Shown here one piece after another: positions 22,643 to 32,550 of a stretch of DNA of 64,000 bases. The position numbers and the translations under genes were made by a program. Each line of letters starts with the position of its first letter. Position 1 is the stretch's first letter. The notes below the pieces were generated by a model. That model was not told the origin of the DNA. It did not search any database and saw only the letters and a program-made list of their open reading frames with translations. Source of the stretch: Azolla caroliniana (lineage: Eukaryota; Polypodiophyta); the NCBI GenBank assembly GCA_043228905.1, contig JBHGNT010000013.1:11594001-11658000 (forward strand), given 5' to 3'.

Positions 22643-23079
22643 TGTTAACTCTTAGGGCCAGACAATGGCCTAACACAGGGTGTCTACGGAAGACACTTCA
22701 CCAAAGGGTGTTACGGCAACAGGATTAGACTCAACGATTAATCCGACTTAATTAAGTTACTTAGCAAGATCGTCCTTAATATTCACACGCGTAAGATATA
22801 ACAATGAATGCAGAACGACAATTAACACAGAGAGATAACAATACTAAGCTTTATTAATTAACTGCTGTTCATTACATTGTATCCGGGCCTTTAAATAGGT
22901 TTCCGGTCTGTATTACAAAACGGTGCCATCCGCACCTGTTCGGGATCGGTCCGGATCCGGAACGGCATACCGATTCCGGTTCGTCCGTCCCCACTCATAG
23001 CTTACTTACAACCATTCCTACTAATTAAATATCTCCCCGTTTCACACTCTGGACTCCTTTGCTGGCCGGGCCGGTAACA
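22643..23079 (-). repeat. 3' LTR of GypA-2
   Basis: 437 bp, TGTTA...TAACA ends. It keeps the sense TATA-like box TATTTAAA (about 22890-22897), which the 5' copy has lost. Otherwise it is close to the 5' LTR over its length, with a 2-bp and a 54-bp indel and a few substitutions. The flank TTCGG at 22638-22642 is one side of the target duplication. Confidence 0.93.
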
Positions 23080-23133
23080 CATGGCACGCCCGTGGGACAG
23101 TACCTTGTATGTCGAATCCTCATCCGACCCTTG

Positions 23134-26100
23134 CTATTCCTCGTCCAAAATATCCAGAATACTTTGTTCGAGAGTCTCCAATGGTTCATATGAAATTGGT
23201 TGTTGTGGTTGTTGTTGTTGCTGTTGCTGCTCTGTTGGTGGTTGTTGCGACGGTTCCTTTGGTGGCTGTTGCGGCTGCTCCTCTGTTTGTTGCTCTGACA
23301 CCGGCGTTTCCGTCGTTCCTCCCTCCGGCGTAGTGGTCTCCGGTTGACTGGTTCCGGCCTGGCCCTCGGCCGACGACTGTTCCTCATCACTAAGGTTAAC
23401 CGTTGCCGCTTCCCGTGCTTTTTCTTCCCGAACCTAGGACCGCTCGTAGCTTTCAAACTGGATTTGAGCGTCCAACCTATCATCGTCTAGCTGAGCTACG
23501 AGTTGCCGGACCTACGCCAGCTGTTCATCCGCCAGGACTTGGAAGTCATCGGCCAGCTCGTCCCGTATGGCGGTGAAGTCCTCGGAAGTCAACGTGTAAC
23601 AATCATCTCCTTCCTTCCGCCGGTTTGCCACGTCCGCTCGTAGCAATTGGAGTTCCGCCGCATTTTGTGCCCACTTTGTCCACCATCTTACGGAGCTTTC
23701 GTCAATCAAGTGTTTTGTCTGATTCAGCCATGCCTGGAGGATGCACTGAATCCGGCCCGTTCCTAATTGCGATTTCCGCCGCTTGCCGTTCCTCCTTCAG
23801 TTGCTTGATGATTTTGACGTTGTCTTCCGCCTGCTCCTTGTAATGCGTCAATTCCCTTTGATATGTGCTTTGTAATTTCTGCAATACCGTTGACGCTCTC
23901 TCCTTTTCTTCCTACTGCTGCCTCTGGAGCTCCATCCGGACCTTCTCCGCCTCGTCCAACCGTCTTGTATTTTCCGCACGTTCGTCGGCGATCGCCGTCG
24001 CGGCCCGATCAACTTCCTGCTGGAGCTCGGCCATACGTTCCTTATGCTCCGTTTCCAGCCGTTTGTAGTCCCGGTGCAGGTGCTCAAAATCATCTGTCTT
24101 TTGCTTGAGCCGTGCGTTGATCTGTCAACGAGCCCGGTCCTCGCGGTCCTTCTGCTGGCGGAGCTCTTCCTTTAGCCGTTCAATTTTTGTTTCCGCCGTC
24201 TTTCGCAGCTTGTCCTTTTCCTGCAGCACTTTGTCTTTTTCCTCCCTTAGCCGGTCATACGCTTGATGGCCTTTCTGGAGGCTCTCCTCTGCCCGACGGA
24301 GGTTCTCAGCAGTCTTCTTTAATTCGGTCTCGGCCACTATCTTCAATTCTCGTTCCCGGCTCCTTAGCGCTTCTTGTGCGACCAGTTCATCTCTCAATTC
24401 CGCAAGCTCCTGGGCTTGCGCCGCATCTCTCGCCGGAACGGTTTCCGTTGCCGGGGTCTTATTGGTATGTACAGGTTGCTATGTTCCTTTATTCTGTACA
24501 CTTACCGGAGTCACCGGTGATTGGATCTGTGTTGTCGTTAAGGCCATTTTGGCCATCTCTGCCGTGACTTGATCCAAGTCTTTTTCAAGGCACCGGATTC
24601 TGGACCGGGCCGTCTCTAGTTGTTTGGTTGTGACGAGCAACCGTTCGCTTTGCGCTCTTTCTTCCGCCTCAATATACCCCACTGCTCCAGCAATCTGTTC
24701 GCCTATCCACCGGAGCCACAGGCTACCGGTGCATTGTTGTTGTGCTTGCACGGAGGTTTGACAGATGGGATCACTTGTAGATGGGTGGTCCCGCCTGATT
24801 GCGCCGAGTTGCAATTCCGTTTCTGCCCGTGGACCACCCTGTTGTCTTGGTTCCCCTTGCGCTTCTTCTTGGTTGGCCGAGGGAGGCTGCATTGACCTTT
24901 CCGGCTCTGGTGGGATGGGACTTGCCGGTGTTACTGGTGGTGCAGGGGTTTCTGATTCCGGTGCTATGCGCACTGGTTCCGGTTCCTCCCTTGGCGTGGG
25001 AGTCTCAGTATGGGGCGCTGGTATTCCCTCCGTCTGAGGGTCCGAACGTTTCCCGGCGGCCTCAACGGTCCTTGCCGACGACCGTCGCTGGAGGTGCTCC
25101 GTAGGCTCCTCCTCTATTTCTTCTTCCCGAGTCCCGACATTGAGTTTGGCCGCCAAGGGGTCCGTTTCTCTATTCACCGGTCGGCGGAGTGTAACCTTTA
25201 CGGCCGTACCGGTGGTTCCTCCTGCGCCTCCGTTGGCCGCTTCCGGCTGGCGCTCTCCTTTCCCGCCTGTTCTGTGTCCGCTGCCTTCCCCTTAGTGGCC
25301 TTAGAGGCCAACAACTGTTGTCTTTTGGAAGCCGTCTCTGGGGTGCCGTCCGCCACTCTTCCCCGCTTCTTGGGCTGGACGGGCTGGACGGGTGGCACAA
25401 GTAAGGTGAGCCACTACGTTACGACGTGCCATATCCTCCGTCCGTCTCGGCCTTCTTTGCCGTCTTTGCCTCTGACAATCTCGATCGCCGCACACAAACC
25501 GTCTGCGATCAATACCGGCCAATCCACCTTGATCCCTTCATAGGTGGCGATGATCATCCTTGCCCGGTTCTGCGGCATGACAGGGGGTCTAGGGTACACA
25601 TGGCCGTATTCGTGGAGCACACAAGCAATCTCGCGGAACAACATATCTCCGCCGCCCTGTGTCCGGTAGCCCTTGATGGCTAGGGAGTACTCACCAAAAT
25701 ACTTGATGAGTTGCTCCGAGGTCGGATTGTCAATCATGAGTATGCCACCCTCCGGAAGGCCTGTTAACGCTCGAATCGCCTCCGCCGTTATCACCTCTGT
25801 GTCGATTTCTTTGATCACCTTGTCGGCTTCTTTGTGTGGCGGTACCTCCATCATCATCAAGAAGCCCTCGAGCCCGTGTTGCTTTAGCCATGTCTTGGCG
25901 GCTTCCGACAGCGTTTGCGGGTCCATGTCTGTGTCGAGGTCGGATTGCGGTGGCGAGGTTGGATGGTGATGAGAGTGAGATTGAGAGAGAGAGAGTTCAG
26001 AAGGTGGGGGTTCTCTGTGCGTAGGTTCTCGTCTGATGATCTTGCAGCGCCTTGGTGCTTCTGTGCTCCTGGGTTCGCGAAAGTAAAGGGTCTCCACGCA

Positions 26101-26232
26101 CAATGGTTTTTCTCTGTGCATTCTGGCGCCTTTTTCGAGTGTGTGCACGTCGTGTACTAAAATAGCATTATGTCCTGTGGTGGCGATTAAATGCCCACTT
26201 CGTACCTTTTCTCTCCTCGCTCTTTCGTCCAT
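23134..26232 (-). pseudogene. GypA-2 accessory protein (post-pol ORF)
   Basis: About 1030 codons between integrase and the 3' LTR. The first 270 residues (26232-25414) include a compact segment (EIDTEVITAEAIRALTG ... MLFREIACVLHEYGHVYP ... RARMIIATYEGIKVDWP) that recalls domains found in plant retroelement or transposon ORFs. A proline-rich part follows, then about 350 residues of heptad-like coiled coil (24700-23700), then Q-rich runs (23160-23300) and the tail EPLETLEQSILDILDEE, stop at 23134-23136. Stops at 25414, 24479, 24122 and 23434 and a shift near 25185 interrupt it. Its place is that of env in Athila elements, but I see no signal or membrane segment. Function unknown. Confidence 0.65.
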
Positions 26233-26286
26233 TCATACCTTGCTTCTGCATGATTACTTCGTTTTTTTTTTTTTTTTGGCGTGAGG

Positions 26287-29200
26287 TTAGTTGTCCGTTG
26301 GTCCTATTGGACCCTTACCGGCCTCATTATGGTTACCGGCCTCATTCTCCCCTGTTACCGGCTTGTTGTCTCCTCCTTCTTGGTGGTTGTCGTTCCCCTC
26401 ACAGGTTGCCGTTTCCTCACTGGTGTCGGTCCTTTGTTCAAATGGGTTCTTAGGCATCGGTCCTCTATATGGCTTCAATCGGAATCCGTTGACCCATTTG
26501 CCTAGCACTTCGCCGGCAAGTGTCCCTAACTGGTAGGACCCATTATACTCACGTGTCAGCCAATACGGGCCGGTCCATCTAAACCGTAGTTTTCCCGGCA
26601 TCTTGCCCATCTGGGTCTGAAATACTAACACCGGCTTGCCGATTGCGAACATTTTTTCATTTCCTTTCCTGTGCCGGTCGACAAATGCTTTCCGTCGCCG
26701 TTGTTCCAATTCTAAGTGCAGGATGCTTGCCAGTCGTTGTTCCTCGAGTTCACACAGCGCTGTTAACCGTATTGCCTCCGACTCCTTCTCGTTCAGCCGT
26801 TCCCGTAGTTGGATCCGTAAGCTTGGTACTTGGAATTCCACCGGCATGACCGCCTCTAGTCCGAACGCTAACCGGAACGGTGTTGTTCGGATGCTCGTTT
26901 TAAATGCCGTCTGGTATGCCCAAAGCGCGCTATGTAGCTTGGTATCCCAATCCGTTTGGTTTTCGTTGACGATCTTCCGGAGGATATTCTGGAGCGTTTT
27001 GTTCGTTGATTCAGCTAACCCGTTCGCTTGCGGATAGTATGGCGTGCTCCGTTTATGGACAACGGCATAGAATGTCGTCAGGCTTTCAACTACTTGGCCG
27101 AGAAAGTGTCCCCCTTGGTCGCTTATTAATTCGATTGGGCATCCGTAATGACACCAGATGTACTCGTATAGAAATTTTGCCGTTGACGCAGCGGTGTTGT
27201 CTCTTAAGGCTTTGGCCTCCACCCATTTCGTGCAGTAATCCGTCGCCACGATGACGTACCGATTACCTGTTCTCATTGCCGGTGGTTTGAACGATCCAAC
27301 AAAGTCCAGCCCCCACTTCTGGAATGGCTCGAGTGGTAGTACAGGCTGGTGTGGCATATGAGCCTGTTCCGTTGGCTGGCCCATTCGCTGGCATAGGTCA
27401 CATTCTTTTGCGTACCGTACCGCATCTCTTAATGTCGTTGGCCACCACAGGCCACTTTGCCATATTTTCCTGGCTGTCGCATCTCCGGCATAATGACCTC
27501 CGACAACTCCGCAGTGGGCTTCCCTCAGTATGAGGTCCTTTTCATCGCTGCGCACAGCCTGTCTCCATATGCCGTCCACGCCCTTGTGGTAAAGTGTGTC
27601 TCGTAGTAAGCAGAAATGTTGGCTTTGCACCGCCAGGCGTTTCCTTTCGTCCCGGTTCATCTCTTCTAGAGGTAGTCCTGTGCTCAGAAACTGGTGCATA
27701 TTTGTGAGCCACTTGTCTTCTTGTGCCACTGTCTCATCTGCTGCCATTTCCGTAGTGACTCGAAACAACTCTACATCCGGAAACTCGTCCGCTACTCCGT
27801 CACCTGTCTCTCTAGACTCTAATCGGCTTAAGTAATCCGCTACGGCATGCTGTATCCCGGGTCGGTGGAATATTTCGAACTCGAATTCCTGTAACAATAA
27901 GGTCCACCGGGCCAACTTACCGGTGAGTGACGCTTTGGACACCAGGTAAAGGAGTGCCAAATGATCTACATGGAAGGAAAACTTCCTTCCCAATAAATAA
28001 TGCCGAAACTTTGTCACACTGTAGATCATCCCTAGAGCTTCCTGTTCCGTGGTAGAGTAGTTCCGTTCCGCTTGGGATAGCTTTCGGCTGGCATAGTACA
28101 CTGGCCGGTACCACTTTGGCTCCGTGAGCTGCATTAATACGCTTCCGATTGCGATGTCGGAGGCGTCCACGAATACATGAAATTCTTTACTCCAATCCGG
28201 AGGCTGCACTACCGGTGCTTGCGACAATAGTACCTTGAGGGCCCTATACGCCCTATCCTCGGTGTCGGTCCACTGGAATGGTGTCCGATGTACGGCGGCA
28301 TGCAACGGTGTAGCCATGTCGGCCAAGTATCGGAACATCTGGCTATGCCACCGGATCTGGCCTAAGAACCGGCTCAATGCCTTTGCCGTTGCCGGCGCCA
28401 GTGCTTCTAATATGGCTTTCACCTTGTCCGGGTCGACTGCAATACCTTCCTGGCTCACAATATGTCTTAATAAGGTTCCACTGGACACGCCAAATACACA
28501 CTTGGCCGGATTCAAGCTTAGCCGGTACGCTCTACACTTTTCTAGACAAAGACGGAGGTGCTGAAAATGGTCCTCCTCCCGGCTATAGATGACGAAATCG
28601 TCAAGGAAAACCTGCATAAAAGCCGGGATATATTCACCAAAGATTTCCATGATGATTCGTTGAAATGTTGCCGGTGCGGTTTTGAGTCTGAACATCATCA
28701 CCACGGCCACAAACACCCCCCATTCGGTGACGAAAGCCGTTTTCTCTTGGTTGTCGGGGTGCATCCGGATCTGATTATACCCGTTGAATCCGTTTAGAAA
28801 GCTATAGACCTCATGGCCGGCGACGACATCCAACACTCCATCTGTGAACGGAAGTGGAAACGCATCCGTTACCGTAGCCGCATTGAGTTTCCGGTAGTCC
28901 ACACAAACTCGAATTTTTCCGTTCTTCTTCGGTACAACTACGATTGGGCTCAGCCATGTCGCTTTCTTTACCGGACGGATAAAGCCAAGTCTTAGCAGTT
29001 TGTCGATTTCCTCCTTGACTTTGGCGGCATAATTGGGATTCATCCGGTACCGTCTTTGTGCCACTGGTTTTGCGTCCCTGCTCAAGTGGACCTGATGCTG
29101 GTATAACTGAGGGTCGAGTCCTCGCATGTCTTTGTATGACCAGGCGAACACATCGCGAAATTCCGTGAAAGGTGTGATCATCGCCGTTTTTTCTTCGGAC

Positions 29201-29718
29201 TTCATCTCCTTGGCGATGTGCACCGGTTTTGCTTCGTCCGTGGTCCCTAGGTTCACCTCTTCAAGTTGCGACGCTTTTACGCATTGTGAAACGGCCATTT
29301 CCCGTTCCAACGCTTCCTGCACATGCCGTAACTCCCGGATTGCGTCTTTATCCGGTTCTGTTTCAGCCTCTGCCGGCTGCGGTAAGTATGGTGCTACTGC
29401 TTCGGCAATGTCAATTTCGAAGAGGGGTATGATCTTCGGGTTTTTCTGCAAGTACTGAGCTTCTTCTTCGTCAGCTAACCCTTCTAGCATGTTGACGCAC
29501 TCTGCATACAACGGTGTACATTCCTTGCCAGTGCTCGTCCTTGGCTGTGTTGGTACCCGTACCTTGGCTTTTCCTCGCCGGAAGGTAATTATATTTTTCC
29601 TCCAATTCTGTTTGATATGTGCCATTTTCAACCACGGCCGCCCCAGCAATAGCGGGTATGCACCTTGTGCCTGTAATTGTAGCACTACTGCCGAGATATG
29701 AAATGTATGACCACCCAC
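26287..29718 (-). CDS. GypA-2 pol: protease end, RT, RNase H, integrase
   Basis: One open frame of 1143 codons. It holds the end of protease (LLLGRPWLKMAHI), RT (FPLPFTDGVLDVVAG, MQVFLDDFVIYSRE), RNase H (VFVDASDIAIGSVLMQ, TTEQEALGMIYSVTKFRHY), integrase zinc finger (H...HY...CDLCQRMG) and the DDE core (LDFVGSF, LISDQGGHFLG, ANGLAESTNK). The C-terminal GPY-like fold is RWTGPYWLTREYNGSY and no chromodomain follows. In RT motif A, YSFLNGFNGYNQI has Asn where the catalytic Asp stands, so the enzyme should be inactive despite the open frame. The natural start is upstream in another frame, across a shift near 29740. Confidence 0.88.
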   Translation of the reverse strand: MGGHTFHISAVVLQLQAQGAYPLLLGRPWLKMAHIKQNWRKNIITFRRGKAKVRVPTQPRTSTGKECTPLYAECVNMLEGLADEEEAQYLQKNPKIIPLFEIDIAEAVAPYLPQPAEAETEPDKDAIRELRHVQEALEREMAVSQCVKASQLEEVNLGTTDEAKPVHIAKEMKSEEKTAMITPFTEFRDVFAWSYKDMRGLDPQLYQHQVHLSRDAKPVAQRRYRMNPNYAAKVKEEIDKLLRLGFIRPVKKATWLSPIVVVPKKNGKIRVCVDYRKLNAATVTDAFPLPFTDGVLDVVAGHEVYSFLNGFNGYNQIRMHPDNQEKTAFVTEWGVFVAVVMMFRLKTAPATFQRIIMEIFGEYIPAFMQVFLDDFVIYSREEDHFQHLRLCLEKCRAYRLSLNPAKCVFGVSSGTLLRHIVSQEGIAVDPDKVKAILEALAPATAKALSRFLGQIRWHSQMFRYLADMATPLHAAVHRTPFQWTDTEDRAYRALKVLLSQAPVVQPPDWSKEFHVFVDASDIAIGSVLMQLTEPKWYRPVYYASRKLSQAERNYSTTEQEALGMIYSVTKFRHYLLGRKFSFHVDHLALLYLVSKASLTGKLARWTLLLQEFEFEIFHRPGIQHAVADYLSRLESRETGDGVADEFPDVELFRVTTEMAADETVAQEDKWLTNMHQFLSTGLPLEEMNRDERKRLAVQSQHFCLLRDTLYHKGVDGIWRQAVRSDEKDLILREAHCGVVGGHYAGDATARKIWQSGLWWPTTLRDAVRYAKECDLCQRMGQPTEQAHMPHQPVLPLEPFQKWGLDFVGSFKPPAMRTGNRYVIVATDYCTKWVEAKALRDNTAASTAKFLYEYIWCHYGCPIELISDQGGHFLGQVVESLTTFYAVVHKRSTPYYPQANGLAESTNKTLQNILRKIVNENQTDWDTKLHSALWAYQTAFKTSIRTTPFRLAFGLEAVMPVEFQVPSLRIQLRERLNEKESEAIRLTALCELEEQRLASILHLELEQRRRKAFVDRHRKGNEKMFAIGKPVLVFQTQMGKMPGKLRFRWTGPYWLTREYNGSYQLGTLAGEVLGKWVNGFRLKPYRGPMPKNPFEQRTDTSEETATCEGNDNHQEGGDNKPVTGENEAGNHNEAGKGPIGPTDN

Positions 29719-29742
29719 GGTGACTTCTAATTTCCGTATTAA

Positions 29743-30183
29743 TCATGTCGACCGCACTGAGCTTGTATCGGCCATCCGTAACCAGAACGGACACGGCTCC
29801 CACTCGTGGATTCCCAGGGCATCACATGTCCGGAGGCTTATTACATTCACCCCGGAGCCTCCGTCTATAACTGTGCCGGGGAGTTCTTTCCCTTTTACAA
29901 TGGCGGTGATAACCGGACTATTGGTGTCCACCACCGTTGGTCCCTCCTCCGAGTTCGAGAAGAGTACTGGTGCCGGTGATGATTCTCCTGCCGTCATGGC
30001 CGTCTTCAGTCCTTCCGTGAATCTTGGCACGAGCTGTAGGAGTCTTCCTAGTGGCAGCGTAATCTTGCATTCTTGCAACGCCAGCCATGTCTCGTTCTCG
30101 GAGTGACTACCGTCGGCAAGCCCTACGGTATTCTCCTTTTGCCGCTGTAAGTCTGTGACATTTTGCTCGTTTGCTTTTTTCAC
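29743..30183 (-). pseudogene. GypA-2 aspartic protease
   Basis: Contains GTVIDGGSGVNVISLRT, in which the D-G-G stands at the retroviral protease active site (usual form D-S/T-G). It then runs out of frame at about 29743, where the pol frame at 29718 takes over; a one-base shift separates them. Upstream it is continuous with the zinc-knuckle region of gag apart from a stop near 30214. Confidence 0.7.
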
Positions 30184-30213
30184 CCATTCTGTAGCTTGCT
30201 TCCGGATGGTCTC

Positions 30214-30788
30214 CTACGTCTCCCATTCTTTGGCCATGCCCTTCGACCTTGTGGTCACTTGCTGCAGATCTGCCACTTCAGGGACTACCATATTTACTGC
30301 CGGTCGTTTGTCATAGCTCTTCGCCGGGCATTGATTACTATAATGGCCTTCCTGTCGGCAGTAGTAGTAGTAGGCTTTCCGGGTATTGCTGGATTCGGCA
30401 TTGTCTGTTGTACCCGAGGCCGGTCCTGTGGTAAGCGCGGGGTTTTGGGCCGGTTGGCTGCTCGAAGCTCCTTGTTTCGGATCTCGTGGGTAGCCTCCTT
30501 TTTTGAAATGCCGTTTTTTGTTATAGTTCTTCTTATTGCGGTACTCTTGGCGAGGTTGGTCGTTATATCTGCCGTATTCCTCCCGTTGCTGACGATACCC
30601 GGGGGAGTGCTCCCGGTCGTAATGTTTGTATCGTCTATTGTAATCCTGGTACCGATCATATCTATCATGCCGGTCGTAGTTATCCCGCCGATCACCATAT
30701 CGGACATCATTTTCCCGTCGATCGCCATACCGGACATCCTGTGCCGGTCGGTCGCGGTCCATTCGCTGCCAGCGATCCTCTTCTTCAT
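30214..30788 (-). pseudogene. GypA-2 nucleocapsid: R/Y-rich repeats, zinc knuckle
   Basis: An arginine/tyrosine/aspartate-rich stretch of short repeats (DVRYGDRREN, then DRHDRYDRYQDY) leads to a zinc knuckle, YYYYCRQEGHYSNQC, in which the first Cys of CX2CX4HX4C is Tyr. Such basic aromatic tracts bind RNA. It should follow the main gag frame, but a shift near 30800 parts them. Confidence 0.65.
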
Positions 30789-30806
30789 CCTAGCTACTGC
30801 GTGGCT

Positions 30807-32117
30807 CTATTTGTCGGACGGGCGGTGCTTACAGTTCAATAGATTATACTCGCACCTATCCGTCGTATGGCCCTTGGATTGACAAATTACACATTGCGTC
30901 CTCATAGTGCATTCTAGTGCCGAGTGTCCGGAATTCAAGCAAGTTGTGCATTGTATTGTTTGCCGAAACCGGAGGTCTTCATCGGATGGTAACGCCCGTT
31001 GGAGTGCTCCCAGTGTGAGCCAGGAGCTTGTCTTTTCCATCTCTCTCACCCAGTCAATGACCTGGTCGATGGTACTTGTGCGGAAGTCAATTACCGTGCA
31101 CACCGTGCGTAGGGGTTCCCGGAGCGCATTCAGAAATATAGTCCGTAATTCCTCCTCCGGGGGTGCGCGGGCAAGCTGACTATGCATCCGTTGAAACCGG
31201 ATGACAAACTGGGGAATGCTCTCGCCTGCCTCCTATCGGATGGTATAAAATAAGCCCACCATTACGGTCTGGCCCACCTCCTTTTGGAAAAAATGCAAGA
31301 ATTTAGCTTTTAAATCTGCGAAGGTGGTGATGGTAGACGGGTCCTGCGTCCGGCGCCATCTTGCTGCCGGTCCCTCCAATGTGACGCCAAATTTTGCTAT
31401 CTTAGAGCGTTCCTCTTCTTCCGGGGTCAATCACTGGGACACATGGTTTGCTTCCCATGTCAGTTCAAAGGCGTGAACATGAGCTTCCGCGTCCGGATCA
31501 TCTCTATACTTGGAGTACTGGAACGACATGTCGTCGTCCGGTATCGGTGCGCGGGCTGGCGGTGTTGGTGGTCGTTCCTGGTTTTTCTCCGGCGTCGGTG
31601 GGCTTTCCTGATTTGTTTCCGGCATCGGCGGTCTTTCCTCTTCTTTTGGTGACGAAGGCCTCTCCTCCTCGACTTCCGGTGTCGGAGGTTGCTCTTCCTC
31701 TGCTGGTTCCGGAGGTTCCAGCGTTAGCAATTCCGGTTCCGGTGTCGGTAAGGTGTCCGATCCTTCGTCCTCCGGTCCGCCCGGGGTTTCGTTGCTGCTA
31801 CGGTAGTTCGTGTGCACGCTGTATTCCCCTTCGGAATCCATTTCATACGCTAAAAAAGCTTCTGCTTCGCCTTCTCCGTTTGCCAATGCCTGGAGAAGGG
31901 ATTCGGTTTCCCGGAGGCTGCTTAGGCTGCTGCCGTCGTCCGGGTGCGATGTTTGCTGTAACCAGAGGGAGTCCTCCGCTACTCTCTAGATTACGTTGGA
32001 AAACGAGCGATCCGCTCTAATTTCCTGCGCCGCTTGCTGGAAAGCCTCACGTCTCCTTTGCCTTTCGGCAAGGCGTCGAGTTCGATCTGTAACTAGGTCG
32101 TGCGTTGATCTAGTCAT
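30807..32117 (-). pseudogene. GypA-2 gag
   Basis: Gag packages the element RNA. From Met at 32117 the frame can be followed through TAG at about 31988, TGA near 31431 and TAG near 31233 to 30807; two are one change from Gln CAG and one from Trp TGG. It has an acidic Pro/Glu-rich part (TPEPELLTLEPPEPAEEE), the capsid core (FGVTLEGPAARWRR, IPQFVIRFQRMHSQLA, LREPLRTVCTVIDF) and two full zinc knuckles, CTTCLNSGHSALEC and CVICQSKGHTTDRC. With the next segment it has three knuckles in all, more than the usual one or two. Confidence 0.75.
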
Positions 32118-32169
32118 CCATCCGTGCCGTCATTCGCTGCAAAAGCAGGAATCGTGGTCGCCAAAACTG

Positions 32170-32550
32170 TGTTAACTCTTAGGGCCGGACAATGGCCTAA
32201 CACAGGGTGTCTACGGAAGACACTTCACCAAAGGGTATTACGGCAACAAGATTAGACTCAACGATTAATCCGACTTAATTAAGTTACTTAGCAAGATCGT
32301 CCTTAATATTCACACGTGTAAGATATAACAATGAATGCAGAACGACAATTAACACAGAGATAACAATACTAAGCCGGTCTGTATTACAAAACGGTGCCAT
32401 CCGTACCTGTTCGGGATCGGTCCGGATCCGGAACGGCATACTGATTCTGGTCCGTCCGTCCCCACTCATAGCTTACTTACAACCATTCCTACTAATTTAA
32501 TAACTCCCCGTTTCACACTCTGGACTCCTTTGCCGGCCGGGCCGGTAACA
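32170..32550 (-). repeat. 5' LTR of GypA-2, promoter deleted
   Basis: 381 bp, same ends as the 3' copy. Relative to it, 54 bp are missing after AACAATACTAAG, including the TATTTAAA box. On the sense strand the next bases after the LTR are CAGTTTTGGCGACCACGATT (complement of about 32150-32169), which holds a likely primer site starting TGG; I could not assign the tRNA. The flank 32551-32555 (TTCAG) pairs with TTCGG at 22638 as target duplication. Confidence 0.92.

Larger units (their letters stand above)
22643..32550 (-). mobile_element. GypA-2, Ty3/gypsy element with post-pol ORF
   Basis: 9908 bp with TGTTAAC...GTTACCGG-type LTRs at both ends, inserted in Cop1. Order on the minus strand: 5' LTR, short leader, gag, PR-RT-RH-IN, long accessory ORF, 3' LTR. 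The pol order is Ty3/gypsy; no chromodomain follows integrase, and the extra ORF after pol places it near the Athila/Tat side of the family. Gag and the accessory ORF carry stops, while a 1143-codon pol frame is open. GypA-1 at the left edge is a relative. Confidence 0.9.
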
